Below are positions 18,377 through 27,193 of a stretch of DNA of 64,000 nt, in pieces. How positions within the stretch are numbered: position 1 is the stretch's first letter; each line of letters opens with the position of its first letter. The position numbers were made by a program, and so were the translations under genes. Below the pieces are notes generated by a model that was given only the letters and a program-made list of their open reading frames with translations, was not told where the DNA came from and ran no database searches. Source of the DNA: Streptomyces fodineus (GTDB lineage Bacteria; Actinomycetota; Actinomycetes; Streptomycetales; Streptomycetaceae); NCBI RefSeq assembly GCF_001735805.1, contig NZ_CP017248.1, positions 2,914,001 to 2,978,000 on the forward strand. Direction: 5' to 3'.

Positions 18377-19123
18377 CTACGCCTCCCGGCGGTGCCGCCC
18401 TGCCGCTTCCGCCGCCTTGCGCTCCTCGGCCGCCTTCTCCTCGGCCTCCATCTCCGCGAACACGTCGATCGGCGCGGGTGCCTTCGCGAGGAAGACCCAG
18501 GTGAGCCAGACCGCCAGCAGGAACGGCGGGATCTTCAGGGCGATCAGGACCCAGCCGAGCTTGGCGGTGTCCGACCACCAGTACAGCGGGAAGAGGATCG
18601 CGCACTTGGCGAGCAGGATCAGGCCCCAGGCCCAACTGGCCTTCGCGTAGGCCTTCTTGCGGCCTGGGTTGCGGGTGCGCCAGGAGAGGTTCTCCTTGAA
18701 GACCGGGCCGAGGATGAGACCGATCAGGGGCACCCCGGCGAGGGTCGTGACGATGTACGCCAGCGCCAGGCCCAGCGTGTAGAGCATGCCGGGGAGGTAG
18801 AAGTCCTTGGCGTTGCCGGTGAACATCGCGAAGACCACGCCGAAGGCCACGCCGAACACACCGCTGAAGGCGTGCTTGACGGTGTCCTTCATGACGAGCC
18901 GGACCACGACGAGCACCAGGGACACGGCCAGCGCGGCGAGCGCCGACACATGCAGGTTCTTGTCGATGGTGAAGATCGCGACGAAGAGCAGGCCCGGCAC
19001 GACCGTCTCGACCATGCCGCGGACCCCGCCGAACGCCTCGAAGAGCGCCGCCTCGGTCACCGCCCGGGCGTCGTCTGGCTGCGCCTGAGCGGCGTCTTCG
19101 GTCGGCTTGTCGAGGGACGTCAC
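18377..19123 (-). CDS. DUF3159 family membrane protein
   Basis: 248 residues with about six hydrophobic segments, matching actinobacterial DUF3159 proteins (Rv2693c). Landmarks are FEAFGGVRGMVETVVPGLLF near the N-terminus and FKENLSWRTRNPGRKKAYAK between helices. The C-terminus is charged and coiled-coil-like (EMEAEEKAAEERKAAEA). GTG start has GGGAG upstream and lies three bases after the OB-fold gene's stop, so the two are co-transcribed. Function unknown. Confidence 0.85.
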   Translation of the reverse strand: MTSLDKPTEDAAQAQPDDARAVTEAALFEAFGGVRGMVETVVPGLLFVAIFTIDKNLHVSALAALAVSLVLVVVRLVMKDTVKHAFSGVFGVAFGVVFAMFTGNAKDFYLPGMLYTLGLALAYIVTTLAGVPLIGLILGPVFKENLSWRTRNPGRKKAYAKASWAWGLILLAKCAILFPLYWWSDTAKLGWVLIALKIPPFLLAVWLTWVFLAKAPAPIDVFAEMEAEEKAAEERKAAEAAGRHRREA

Positions 19124-19126
19124 CGG

Positions 19127-19525
19127 CTACTCCCGTCCGAGGGGTCGCAGTTCGTATTTCGGGTTGAAGAGCACCCGGCGGCCCCGGCTCATCGAGATCC
19201 GGCCCGATGCGATCAGCTTGCGCCCCGGTTCTATGCCCACGATGGAACGCCTGCCGAGCCACACCACGTCCAGCGCGGCGGAGCCGTCGAACAGCTCGGC
19301 CTCCAGGGCGGGAACCCCGGCGCGCGGTCGCAAGGTGACCGTGCGCAAGGTACCAGTTACGGTGACGATCTGCCGGTCGTGGCAGTCACCGATCTTGGTA
19401 CAGCCCGCCGTCTCGGCGTCCTCGCGCAGCTCCTCGGACTCCAGGTCCTCCTGCGACGAGGAGAGCCGGTCGAGCATGCGCCGGAACCGGCCGGCCGGCT
19501 TTTCGGAACGAGGAACGGCACTCAT
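19127..19525 (-). CDS. OB-fold nucleic-acid-binding domain protein
   Basis: 132 residues, counterpart of Rv2694c. A polar N-terminal helix is followed by a tRNA-anticodon-like OB barrel (VTVTGTLRTVTLRP, ALEAELFDGSAALDVVWLGR, GRKLIASGRISM). Cys residues in TAGCTKIGDCHD are conserved-looking. It is coupled to the DUF3159 membrane gene, an association preserved across actinobacteria. This suggests a membrane-linked nucleic-acid or nucleotide function that remains undefined. Confidence 0.82.
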   Translation of the reverse strand: MSAVPRSEKPAGRFRRMLDRLSSSQEDLESEELREDAETAGCTKIGDCHDRQIVTVTGTLRTVTLRPRAGVPALEAELFDGSAALDVVWLGRRSIVGIEPGRKLIASGRISMSRGRRVLFNPKYELRPLGRE

Positions 19526-19585
19526 ACCTGAAGCGTACCGGGGCTCACCGACACCGCCGTAGCCCAGCTCACTTCGCGGCCCGGC

Positions 19586-20275
19586 TCACTTCTCGAACCG
19601 ATAGCCCATACCGGGTTCGGTGATGAAGTGCTTCGGGTGCGAAGGGTCGGTCTCCAGCTTGCGGCGCAGTTGGGCCATGTACACGCGCAGGTAGTTCGTC
19701 TCCGTCCCGTACGACGGCCCCCACACCTCCTGCAGCAGCTGCTTCTGGCTGACCAGCCGGCCGGTGTTGCGGACCAGGACCTCCAGCAGATGCCACTCGG
19801 TCGGGGTGAGCCGGACGTCCTTGCCGGCGCGGTTGACCTTCTTGGCGGCCAGGTCGACGGCGAAGCCGTCGGTCTCGACGGTCGTCAGGTCCTCCTCGCC
19901 GGGCCCGACCGGCTCGGCCCGGCGTACGGCGGCCCGCAGCCGGGCCAGCAGCTCGTCCATGCCGAAGGGCTTGGTGACGTAGTCGTCGGCGCCCGCGTCC
20001 AGCGCCTCCACCTTCTCGTCGGAGGAGTGCCGGGCGGACAGCACCAGGATCGGCACCCGGGTCCAGCCGCGCAGCCCCTTGATCACCTCGACGCCGTCCA
20101 TGTCGGGCAGACCCAGGTCGAGGACGACCACGTCGGGGTGCCGGGAGGCGGCGAGTTCGAGGGCCGTACGGCCGTCGGGTGCCGCGTCGACCTCGTACTT
20201 GCGCGCCTTCAGGTTGATCACGAGGGCGCGCACGATCTGTGGCTCGTCGTCGACCACGAGCACCCGGGTCGTCAT
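19586..20275 (-). CDS. kdpE: KdpE-type response regulator
   Basis: OmpR-family regulator of 229 residues. The receiver domain has the DDE pair (VLVVDDEP), phospho-acceptor Asp in VVVLDLGLPDMDG and Lys in YVTKPFGMDEL. The C-terminal winged helix ends at TEPGMGYRFEK. It overlaps the kdpD stop by ATGA. It would classically activate kdpFABC during K+ limitation, but that operon is not adjacent here. Confidence 0.92.
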   Translation of the reverse strand: MTTRVLVVDDEPQIVRALVINLKARKYEVDAAPDGRTALELAASRHPDVVVLDLGLPDMDGVEVIKGLRGWTRVPILVLSARHSSDEKVEALDAGADDYVTKPFGMDELLARLRAAVRRAEPVGPGEEDLTTVETDGFAVDLAAKKVNRAGKDVRLTPTEWHLLEVLVRNTGRLVSQKQLLQEVWGPSYGTETNYLRVYMAQLRRKLETDPSHPKHFITEPGMGYRFEK

Positions 20276-22827
20276 AGGGTCTGCCTTTCTGGTTCTGCGA
20301 GGTCCCTGCCCATGTCGGGGGTCTCGGGACGCGATCCTGCCGCGCGCAGGCTGAGGACCATGGTGAGTCCGCCGCCCGGCGTGTCCTCGGCGTTGAGGGT
20401 GGCGCCCATGGCCTCCGCGAAGCCCCGGGCCACCGCGAGTCCGAGCCCGACGCCGGCGCCGCGCGGGGCGTCACCGTACCGCTGGAAGGGCTCGAATATC
20501 CGGTCCTTGGCCTCGTCCGGCACGCCCGGCCCGCGGTCCACCACGCGCACCTCGACCCGGTCGGCTATGGCGCTCGCCGAGACCAGCACGGACCGCCCTC
20601 GCGGGCTGTACTTGACGGCGTTCTCCACCAGGTTGGCCACGGACCGCTCCAGCAGCCCGGGGTCGACCTCGACCATCGGCAGGGTCTCGGGCACGTCCAG
20701 CTCGACGCTGTCCTCGGGGACACCGCCGAGCGCCATCGGCACGACCTCGTCCACGTCGATCTCGCGGATCAGCGGGGTGACCGTGCCGGTCTGCAGGCGG
20801 GACATGTCCAGGAGGTTGCCGACGAGGTGGTCCAGCCGGTCCGCGCCCTCCTCGATGGCCTCCAGCAGCTCCGCCTGGTCCTGCGCGGACCATTCGACGT
20901 CGTCCGACCGGAGCGAGGACACGGAGGCCTTGATGCCGGCCAGCGGGGTGCGCAGGTCGTGGCTGACGGCAGCCAGCAGGGCGGTGCGGATGCGGTTGCC
21001 CTCGGCGAGCCTACGGGCCTGGTCGGCCTCCTCCTGCAGGCGACGGCGGTCCAGGGCGACGGCGGCCTGCGCGGCGAAGGCGGCCAGCACCCGGCGGTCC
21101 TCGGCGGGCAGCACCCGGCCGGTGAGCGCGAGCGCCATGTGGTCGCCGACGGGCATGTCCACGTCGGCGTCCTCGGGCCGCTCCAGCGGGCGCCCGAATC
21201 CGGCGCGCCCGGCGCAGGTCCACGGCTCGACGTCGCCCGCCCGCTCCAGCAGCGCGGCCGACTCCATCGCGAAGGTCTCCCGGACCCGCTCCAGCAGCTC
21301 CTCCAGGCTGGTCTCGCCGCGCAGCACGTTCCCGGCGAGGAAGGAGAGGATCTCGGACTCGGCGCGCAGCCGGGCGGCCTGGTGGGTGCGCCGGGCGGCG
21401 AGGTCCACCACGGAGGCGACGGACACGGCGACGCCGACGAAGATCGCGATGGCGACGATGTTCTTGGGGTCGGCGATGGTCAGCCGGTGCAGGGGCGGGG
21501 TGTAGAAGTAGTTCAGCAGCAGCGAGCCGAAGGCCGCCGAGGCCAGCGCGGGCAGCAGGCCGCCGAGCAGCGCCGCCGCGACGGTGACGGCCAGGAACAG
21601 CAGCATGTCGTTGGCGAGGCCGAGGGTGAGGGTGTTCAGCAGCACCGCGAGGACCACGGGGCCCGCCAGGCCCACGGCCCAGCCCCAGATGATCCGGGCC
21701 CGACCGAGCCGTGCGCCCCGGGCCACGGGCAGTCCGCGGCCCTTGGCGACCGCCTCGTGGGTGACGATGTGGACGTCGAGGTCGGGGCCGGAGTCCCGGG
21801 CGACCGTGGCGCCGACGCCGGGCCCGAAGACGTACTGCCAGGCCTTGCGGCGCGAGGAGCCCAGCACGATCTGGGTGGCGTTGACACCGCGTGCGAAGTC
21901 CAGCAGGGCGGCCGGTATGTCGTCGCCGACCACATGGTGGAAGGTGCCGCCCAGGTCCTCCACGAGGGTGCGCTGGACGGCGAGTTCCTTCGGGGAGGCC
22001 GCGGTCAGCCCGTCGCTCCGCGCTATGTACACGGCGAGCACTTCCCCGCCTGCGCCCTTCTCGGCGAGCCGCGCGGCCCGGCGGATCAGGGTGCGCCCCT
22101 CGGAGCCGCCGGTCAGCCCGACCACGATCCGCTCGCGCGAGCCCCAGATCTTGGAGACCCGGTGTTCGCTGCGGTACTCGTTCAGGTACTCGTCGACCCG
22201 GTCGGCCACCCACAGCAGCGCCAGCTCGCGCAGGGCGGTGAGGTTGCCGGGGCGGAAGTAGTTGGACAGGGCCGCGTCGACCTTGTCGGGCTGGTAGATG
22301 TTGCCGTGCGCCATCCGGCGGCGCAGGGCCTCGGGCGACATGTCGACCAGCTCGATCTGGTCGGCCCGCCGTACCACCTCGTCGGGGACGGTCTCCCGCT
22401 GCCGTACCCCCGTGATGGACTCGACGACATCGCCGAGTGACTCCAGGTGCTGGATGTTGACGGTCGAGACGACGTCGATCCCGGCGGCGAGCAGCTCCTC
22501 CACGTCCTGCCAGCGCTTGGCGTTGCGCGAGCCGGGGACGTTCGTATGGGCCAGCTCGTCCACCAGGGCGACGGCGGGCGCCCGGCGCAGCACGGCGTCG
22601 ACGTCCATCTCGGCGAAGGTGGTGTCCCGGTACTCCAGCCGTTTGCGCGGCACCTGCTCCAGGCCGTGCAGCATCACCTCGGTGCGCGGCCGGTCGTAGT
22701 GCTCGACGAAGCCCACGACACAGTCGGTGCCCCGCTCCACGCGGCGATGCGCCTCGGCGAGCATGGCGTAGGTCTTGCCCACGCCCGGTGCCGCACCGAG
22801 GTAGATCCGAAGCTTGCCGCGTGCCAT
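20272..22827 (-). CDS. kdpD: KdpD-type osmosensitive potassium sensor histidine kinase
   Basis: 851 residues with the full KdpD architecture. An N-terminal KdpD domain has Walker A (GAAPGVGKTYAM), then a UspA-like domain around residues 230-360, and a DUF4118 membrane bundle around 390-490. A GAF-like region precedes the HisKA phospho-acceptor His623 in AVSHDLRTPLAG, and the HATPase (GVGLGLAVARGFAEAMG) is C-terminal. ATG 22827 was chosen for its GGAG six bases upstream. It is a two-gene operon with kdpE; upstream lies an ABC pseudogene rather than kdpC. Confidence 0.93.
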   Translation of the reverse strand: MARGKLRIYLGAAPGVGKTYAMLAEAHRRVERGTDCVVGFVEHYDRPRTEVMLHGLEQVPRKRLEYRDTTFAEMDVDAVLRRAPAVALVDELAHTNVPGSRNAKRWQDVEELLAAGIDVVSTVNIQHLESLGDVVESITGVRQRETVPDEVVRRADQIELVDMSPEALRRRMAHGNIYQPDKVDAALSNYFRPGNLTALRELALLWVADRVDEYLNEYRSEHRVSKIWGSRERIVVGLTGGSEGRTLIRRAARLAEKGAGGEVLAVYIARSDGLTAASPKELAVQRTLVEDLGGTFHHVVGDDIPAALLDFARGVNATQIVLGSSRRKAWQYVFGPGVGATVARDSGPDLDVHIVTHEAVAKGRGLPVARGARLGRARIIWGWAVGLAGPVVLAVLLNTLTLGLANDMLLFLAVTVAAALLGGLLPALASAAFGSLLLNYFYTPPLHRLTIADPKNIVAIAIFVGVAVSVASVVDLAARRTHQAARLRAESEILSFLAGNVLRGETSLEELLERVRETFAMESAALLERAGDVEPWTCAGRAGFGRPLERPEDADVDMPVGDHMALALTGRVLPAEDRRVLAAFAAQAAVALDRRRLQEEADQARRLAEGNRIRTALLAAVSHDLRTPLAGIKASVSSLRSDDVEWSAQDQAELLEAIEEGADRLDHLVGNLLDMSRLQTGTVTPLIREIDVDEVVPMALGGVPEDSVELDVPETLPMVEVDPGLLERSVANLVENAVKYSPRGRSVLVSASAIADRVEVRVVDRGPGVPDEAKDRIFEPFQRYGDAPRGAGVGLGLAVARGFAEAMGATLNAEDTPGGGLTMVLSLRAAGSRPETPDMGRDLAEPERQTL

Positions 22828-22962
22828 GGCTCCATTGTCTTCCCGTGACTGCTCCCTACGCAGCGTCGACCTTACGGCCAACAATCACGTCAAACGGGAC
22901 AGGGAGGGGGGCAGCGGGCAACTTTGACGCAACCCTGATGAGCGCCCTGATCGGTTGTTCGG

Positions 22963-23370
22963 TCAGTGCTCGACGATCTCGCCGTCGCACAGTTCCAGGA
23001 CCCGTCGGCGAGATCCAGGAGGGTCGCGTCATGGGTGGCGACCAGCGCGGTGGCCCGCTCGCTGCGGACGACGGCCCGCAGCAGCTCCATGACGGCGTGC
23101 CCGGTCTCGGCGTCGAGCTGCCCGGTCGGTTCGTCGGCGACGATCAGGGCCGGGCGGTCGGCGAGGGCGCGCGCGATGGCGACCCGCTGCTGCCGGCCGC
23201 CGGACAGCTCGCCGGGCCGCTGGGCCGCGTGCCCGGCCGGCCCGACGAGGGACAGCAGCAGCTCGACGCGTTCCTCGCGCTCGCGCGGGTCGGCACGACG
23301 CGGCCGCAGCGGTACGCCGACGTTCTCGGCCGCGGTGAGGATCGGGATGAGCCCGAACGACTGGGCGCTA
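22963..23370 (-). pseudogene. LolD/MacB-type ABC transporter ATPase remnant
   Basis: The C-terminal half of an ABC ATPase, beginning abruptly at the Q-loop (QSFGLIPILTAAENVGVPL). It retains the signature LSGGRQQRVAIARALA, Walker B (ALIVADEPTGQLD) and the switch His (LVATHD). Walker A and everything before the Q-loop are absent. A one-base loss near 23003 shifts the last ~16 codons: restoring one base gives DRVLELCDGEIVEH and a stop at 22963. It is non-functional as a transporter subunit, with no permease partner in the window. Confidence 0.8.
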
Positions 23371-23433
23371 TGAGTGCCGTGGTCACCGAGACCATGGTCA
23401 GGGTCGAGGACGTGCACAAGTCGTACGGCGCGA
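23370..23433 (+). pseudogene. N-terminal scrap of an ABC ATPase on the opposite strand
   Basis: Twenty-one codons starting at ATG read MSAVVTETMVRVEDVHKSYG and one more residue, a typical ABC ATPase amino terminus. The similarity then stops. It abuts the Q-loop end of the minus-strand remnant head to head, consistent with inversion or with two decayed genes. Confidence 0.55.
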
Positions 23434-23495
23434 GCAACCACAACGGCCCCGCACCCGGCGACGCGGGACTCCCCCGACGGCGCGCCCCGGCGAAA

Positions 23496-23526
23496 ACGGG
23501 CCGCACCCCTCGAAGGCACGGCCCGT
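23496..23526 (-). terminator. Terminator for the thioesterase-dut-DUF3710 operon
   Basis: Inverted repeat CGGCCCGT / ACGGGCCG. In the minus-strand direction it is followed by TTTTCG, a rho-independent pattern. It lies just after the DUF3710 stop. Confidence 0.7.
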
Positions 23527-23553
23527 GTAGCACTGCGGAACCCAGCGGAGCGT

Positions 23554-24318
23554 CTAGCGGACCTCGGTGATCTCCGGGCCCCGCTGCAGCTGTCCCATCC
23601 CGCCCGAGAAGCGCGACCCCTCCTCCTGCTGAATCCCCTCGGGGACCATCTGCGCGTCGTTGGGCAGCTTGAGGACGATCGGGTCGCGGGGCGCCATCGG
23701 GCCCTCGCCGCGGACCACGACCGTGTCGCGGAAGATCTGCTCCAGCAGACCCGCGGCCTGCGGCTGCACCGCGCCCTGGCCGGAGATCACCCCGCGCAGG
23801 AACCAGCGCGGGCCGTCCACGCCGACGAACCGCACGACCTGGAAACCGCCCGTGCCGTCCGGCAGCTGCACCGGCACCTGCGCCCGCAGCTCCCACCCCA
23901 GTGGCCCCTCGACCTCGTCGACGATGCCACCCTGCTGGGTGATGCCGGACGCGATCTCGTCGCGGACCTCACCCCAGATGCCCTCGCGCTTGGGGGCGGC
24001 GAAGGCCTGGAGCTGCACGGCGCTGTCGCGCAGCACGACGGTCGCGGCGACGATGGCGTCACCGGCCACCTCGACCCGCAGCTCCATGCCGTCGACGCCG
24101 GGGATGAACAGTCCGCCGAGGTCGACGCGGCCCTCGGCCGGGTCGTGCACCTCGCTGCTGTCCCACGGCCCCTCGGGCCGGGGCCCGGGCTCCAGCCGTA
24201 CGCGCTCGCGCCCGGCCTCTTCTTCCTCGTCCGCCTCGGTGTCGACGCTGTCGACGACCTGCTCGGCCTCGCCGGCCGCGTCCTCGGCGGCACCCTTCTT
24301 CTTGCGACGTCCGAACAC
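23554..24318 (-). CDS. DUF3710 domain-containing protein
   Basis: 254 residues, counterpart of Rv2696c. A basic FGRRKKKG start is followed by a Glu-rich disordered stretch. A globular domain follows with GLFIPGVDGMELRVEV and VRFVGVDGPRWFLRGVISG. GTG 24318 is supported by GGAAGGA nine bases upstream, and the dUTPase stop lies one base away, implying coupling. Constant adjacency to dut suggests a nucleotide-pool or genome-maintenance link, which is inference. Confidence 0.85.
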   Translation of the reverse strand: MFGRRKKKGAAEDAAGEAEQVVDSVDTEADEEEEAGRERVRLEPGPRPEGPWDSSEVHDPAEGRVDLGGLFIPGVDGMELRVEVAGDAIVAATVVLRDSAVQLQAFAAPKREGIWGEVRDEIASGITQQGGIVDEVEGPLGWELRAQVPVQLPDGTGGFQVVRFVGVDGPRWFLRGVISGQGAVQPQAAGLLEQIFRDTVVVRGEGPMAPRDPIVLKLPNDAQMVPEGIQQEEGSRFSGGMGQLQRGPEITEVR

Positions 24319-24319
24319 G

Positions 24320-24871
24320 TCACTGTCCTTCCCGGTCGGATACGACCGAAGCGTATCGATTCCCACCCGTCGGACCGCCATCGGCGGCCTGACCGCTTGT
24401 GCCGCTCTCGCCGCCCACCGCGGCATGGCCACCGGTGGACCCGAAGCCCCCTTCGGCCCGCGCCGAGCCGGGAAGCTCCGCGACCTGATGGAAGCGGACC
24501 CTCTCGACCTGCTGGACGACCAGTTGGGCAATCCGGTCGAAGCGCTCGAACCGCACGGACTCGCGCGGGTCGAGATTCACCACGATCACCTTGATCTCCC
24601 CACGGTACCCGGCATCTACCGTCCCCGGGGCATTCACGAGGGCCACGCCGCAGCGGGCGGCGAGGCCGGAGCGCGGATGCACAAAGGCCGCGTACCCCTC
24701 CGGGAGAGCGATCGACACGCCCGTGGGCAGCACGGCCCGCTCCCCGGGCTTCAGCTCACACCGCTCGGTCGTACGCAGATCGGCTCCGGCATCCCCGGGG
24801 TGCTCGTACTCCGGAAGCGGTACGTCGGGGTCGACGCGCCGGATCAGCACGTCGAGGGGACCACGGCTCAC
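24320..24871 (-). CDS. dut: dUTP diphosphatase
   Basis: Homotrimeric dUTPase of 183 residues hydrolysing dUTP to dUMP and PPi. All five motifs are visible: PGDAGADLR, HPRSGLAAR, GTVDAGYRGEIKV with the catalytic Asp, RIAQLVVQ, and the P-loop-like RAEGGFGSTG. A Gly/Ser-rich C-terminal tail of about 35 residues exceeds the usual end. GTG start has GAGGTGA upstream and overlaps the thioesterase stop by GTGA. Confidence 0.95.
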   Translation of the reverse strand: MSRGPLDVLIRRVDPDVPLPEYEHPGDAGADLRTTERCELKPGERAVLPTGVSIALPEGYAAFVHPRSGLAARCGVALVNAPGTVDAGYRGEIKVIVVNLDPRESVRFERFDRIAQLVVQQVERVRFHQVAELPGSARAEGGFGSTGGHAAVGGESGTSGQAADGGPTGGNRYASVVSDREGQ

Positions 24872-25452
24872 GGGTTCACCTCGAAGGCACGGGTGCGCCG
24901 GATCTGGTCCGGGTCGCTCATGGCGGCCTGGATCTCCTCCTTACGGCCGTGGTCGATGAAGTGGTCGACCTTGACCTCGATGAAGAGGGCGTCGGCGCGG
25001 AGGGCGACGGGGCCGTCCGGGGCGCCGAGGCGTCCGGTGGCGGTGGAGTAGATCTTCCGTCCGGCGACGGCGGTGACCTCGGCCTCCAGGTGGAGCGTGG
25101 TGCCCACCGGGACCGGCCGCACGAACCCGGTCTCCAGCCGGCCGGTGACGGCGATGGTCCGCAGCAGCCAGTTCAGCGAACCCAGGGTCTCGTCGAGGGC
25201 CGTGGCCAGTACTCCGCCGTGCGCGAGGCCCGGGGCGCCCTGGTGGGCGGGCTGGACGGTGAACTCGGCGGTCAGCGAGACCCCCTCGCCGGCGCGGGCC
25301 TCCAGGTGGAGCCCGTGCGGCTGCCCGGGGCCACAGCCGAAACAGTGTTCGTAGTGGGCGCCGAGCAGTTCGCCGGGCGCGGGCGCGTCGGGGTGCCGTA
25401 CCGGTTTCACCGCGTCGGCAGGAGGCTGAAGGCTTGCGGAACTACCACTCAC
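24868..25452 (-). CDS. PaaI-family hotdog-fold thioesterase
   Basis: 194 residues in the hotdog-fold acyl-CoA thioesterase family. The core contains HCFGCGPGQPHGLHL, PGLAHGGVLATALDETLG (the active-site HGG and catalytic acidic residue) and RPVPVGTTLHLEAEV. GTG 25452 starts the most convincing protein; further upstream sequence in frame would run into the divergent promoter region. It heads the operon with dut and DUF3710. The acyl-CoA substrate is unknown. Confidence 0.82.
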   Translation of the reverse strand: MSGSSASLQPPADAVKPVRHPDAPAPGELLGAHYEHCFGCGPGQPHGLHLEARAGEGVSLTAEFTVQPAHQGAPGLAHGGVLATALDETLGSLNWLLRTIAVTGRLETGFVRPVPVGTTLHLEAEVTAVAGRKIYSTATGRLGAPDGPVALRADALFIEVKVDHFIDHGRKEEIQAAMSDPDQIRRTRAFEVNP

Positions 25453-25510
25453 AGGCGCAGACCTTACCCGCGCGTCGGGGGGTTTCGGATCCCGTGCCAA
25501 GCTTGGCCCC

Positions 25511-25975
25511 ATGCAGCTCTCCGCCACCCCCTACGAAGAACGCCTCACCGCCCCCCGCTCGTGGTGGCTGATCAGCTTCCTCGTGGGCGTCTCGTTCGCC
25601 CTGATCCTGCTTCCGTTCGGCATCCTGCCGCTGCTCGGCGGCCTGGTCGGCGGTACGGCGGCGGCGGCGGTGGTCGCCAGTGCGTACGGCTCCCCGCGCA
25701 TCCGTGTCGTGGGCGACTCGCTGATCGCGGGAGAGGCGAAGATCCCGGTGTCGGCGCTGGGCGCATCGGAGGTGCTGGACGCGGAGGAGGCCCGCGCCTG
25801 GCGGACGTACAAGGCCGACACCCGCGCGTTCCTGCTGCTGCGCGCCTACATCCCCACGGCGCTGCGGGTGGAGGTCACCGACCCCGAGGACCCGACGCCG
25901 TACCTGTACCTGTCGACACGGGAGCCGGAGCGGCTGGCGGCGGCGATCGAGGCGGCGCGTACGGCGCAGGCCTAG
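25511..25975 (+). CDS. DUF3093 family membrane protein
   Basis: 154 residues, counterpart of Rv2698. Two hydrophobic segments near the N-terminus (WWLISFLVGVSFALILLPFG, then LLGGLVGGTAAAAVVASAYG) are followed by a cytosolic domain with VDP-like VTDPEDPTPYLYLSTREP. It diverges from the thioesterase/dut operon. Its TAG stop shares a CTAG tetranucleotide with the stop of the convergent neighbour. Confidence 0.85.
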   Translation: MQLSATPYEERLTAPRSWWLISFLVGVSFALILLPFGILPLLGGLVGGTAAAAVVASAYGSPRIRVVGDSLIAGEAKIPVSALGASEVLDAEEARAWRTYKADTRAFLLLRAYIPTALRVEVTDPEDPTPYLYLSTREPERLAAAIEAARTAQA

Positions 25976-26883
25976 AGCTCTTCGGGCAGGTCGCGCAGTC
26001 TCAGGGGCTCCGCCGGCTTCTCCAGCGGCGGAAGCTCCTCCAGCTTCTCCCAGGGGACCTGGATCTCGCGCAGGTCGGCCCGGATGCGCGCGGCGAGCCG
26101 CTTGGTGTCCCGGCGGTTCATGACCGCCCCGACCGCGGCGCCCACCATGAACGGCATGAGGTTGGGCAGGTTCCGGACCACCCGTTTCATGACCTGCTGG
26201 CGCAGTTCGCGCTTCATGCGGCCGCCGAGGGCCGCGTCGTACGTCGACGGCTTCATCACGTCGATGCCGCGCTCCTGCGACCAGGAGGACAGATACGCGG
26301 TGCTGCGGGTCTTCAGGTTCCCGGGCGGCCGGACGCCGTAGACCTCGTGCAGTTCGGCGATGAGCTTCAGCTCGATCGCGGCGACCCCGGTGATCTCCGC
26401 GGCCAGCTCGGTCGGCAGGGCCGGCGGCACCGGCAGCATCGCCGCCGCTCCGATCCCGGCTCCGACGGTGGAGGTACCGGCCGCCGCGCCGGCCACCAGC
26501 TTGTCGGCGAGCTCTTCGGGCCCCAGGCCCGGGAACTGCGCGCGCAGGGTCGCGAGGTCGCGTACGGGGACACGCGGGGCGATCTCGATGATCCGGTCGG
26601 TGAGATAGGCCAGGCCCGCGCGGGCGTGGCTGCCGCCCCTGCGGGCTCCTTCCCGGGCCAGGTCCCGGGCTTTGTCACGCACCACCGCGGCCCGTCGCCG
26701 GGCGACGGGCGCGGGCTGCCGCACCGGCGCCGGGTGGTCTGCCCGGACAGCCGGTTCGAGCGGGGCCACCCCTTGCGGTGAGCCCCGCCCGTCGTCACGC
26801 GCGCCGTGCGGGCCGTCGAACGGCCCTTCGTCCGCTTTCCCCGGGGAAAAGCGGCGCTTCCGAGGAGGGGTCGAGCCAGACAT
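25972..26883 (-). CDS. Hypothetical protein with EcsC-like glycine-rich core
   Basis: 303 residues. The first ~75 residues are Arg/Pro-rich and probably disordered, so the start is uncertain (ATG 26883 has a modest GGACGGG upstream). The folded part has GAAAGTSTVGAGIGAAAMLP, then ITGVAAIELKLIAELHEVYG, resembling EcsC-family membrane-associated proteins. A basic segment and VGAAVGAVMNRRDTKRLAA follow. It sits 13 bases after the DUF4193 gene and is likely co-transcribed. Function unknown. Confidence 0.65.
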   Translation of the reverse strand: MSGSTPPRKRRFSPGKADEGPFDGPHGARDDGRGSPQGVAPLEPAVRADHPAPVRQPAPVARRRAAVVRDKARDLAREGARRGGSHARAGLAYLTDRIIEIAPRVPVRDLATLRAQFPGLGPEELADKLVAGAAAGTSTVGAGIGAAAMLPVPPALPTELAAEITGVAAIELKLIAELHEVYGVRPPGNLKTRSTAYLSSWSQERGIDVMKPSTYDAALGGRMKRELRQQVMKRVVRNLPNLMPFMVGAAVGAVMNRRDTKRLAARIRADLREIQVPWEKLEELPPLEKPAEPLRLRDLPEEL

Positions 26884-26896
26884 GGCCGACCCGTCC

Positions 26897-27193
26897 TCAG
26901 TCGCAGTCGCGGCAGATCGGCTGACCGTTCTTCTCCCGGGCCAGCTGGCTGCGGTGGTGCACCAGGAAGCAGCTCATGCAGGTGAACTCGTCCTGCTGCT
27001 TGGGCAGCACCCGGACGGCCAGCTCCTCGTTCGAGAGGTCGGCGCCGGGCAGTTCGAGCCCCTCTGCGGCCTCGAACTCGTCGACGTCCACGGACGAAGT
27101 GGACTTGTCGTTCCGCCGGGCCTTCAGCTCTTCCAAGCTGTCCGAGTCGACGTCGTCGTCGGTCTTGCGTGGAGTGTCGTAATCGGTTGCCAT
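26897..27193 (-). CDS. DUF4193 zinc-ribbon-like protein
   Basis: 98 residues, counterpart of Rv2699c and widely conserved in actinobacteria. The acidic N-terminal half ends in a ribbon with paired cysteines (CMSC near residue 74 and CRDC at the end). ATG 27193 has an excellent GGGGGAGAG upstream. No experimental function is known to me; the fold suggests a small metal-binding adaptor. Confidence 0.88.
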   Translation of the reverse strand: MATDYDTPRKTDDDVDSDSLEELKARRNDKSTSSVDVDEFEAAEGLELPGADLSNEELAVRVLPKQQDEFTCMSCFLVHHRSQLAREKNGQPICRDCD

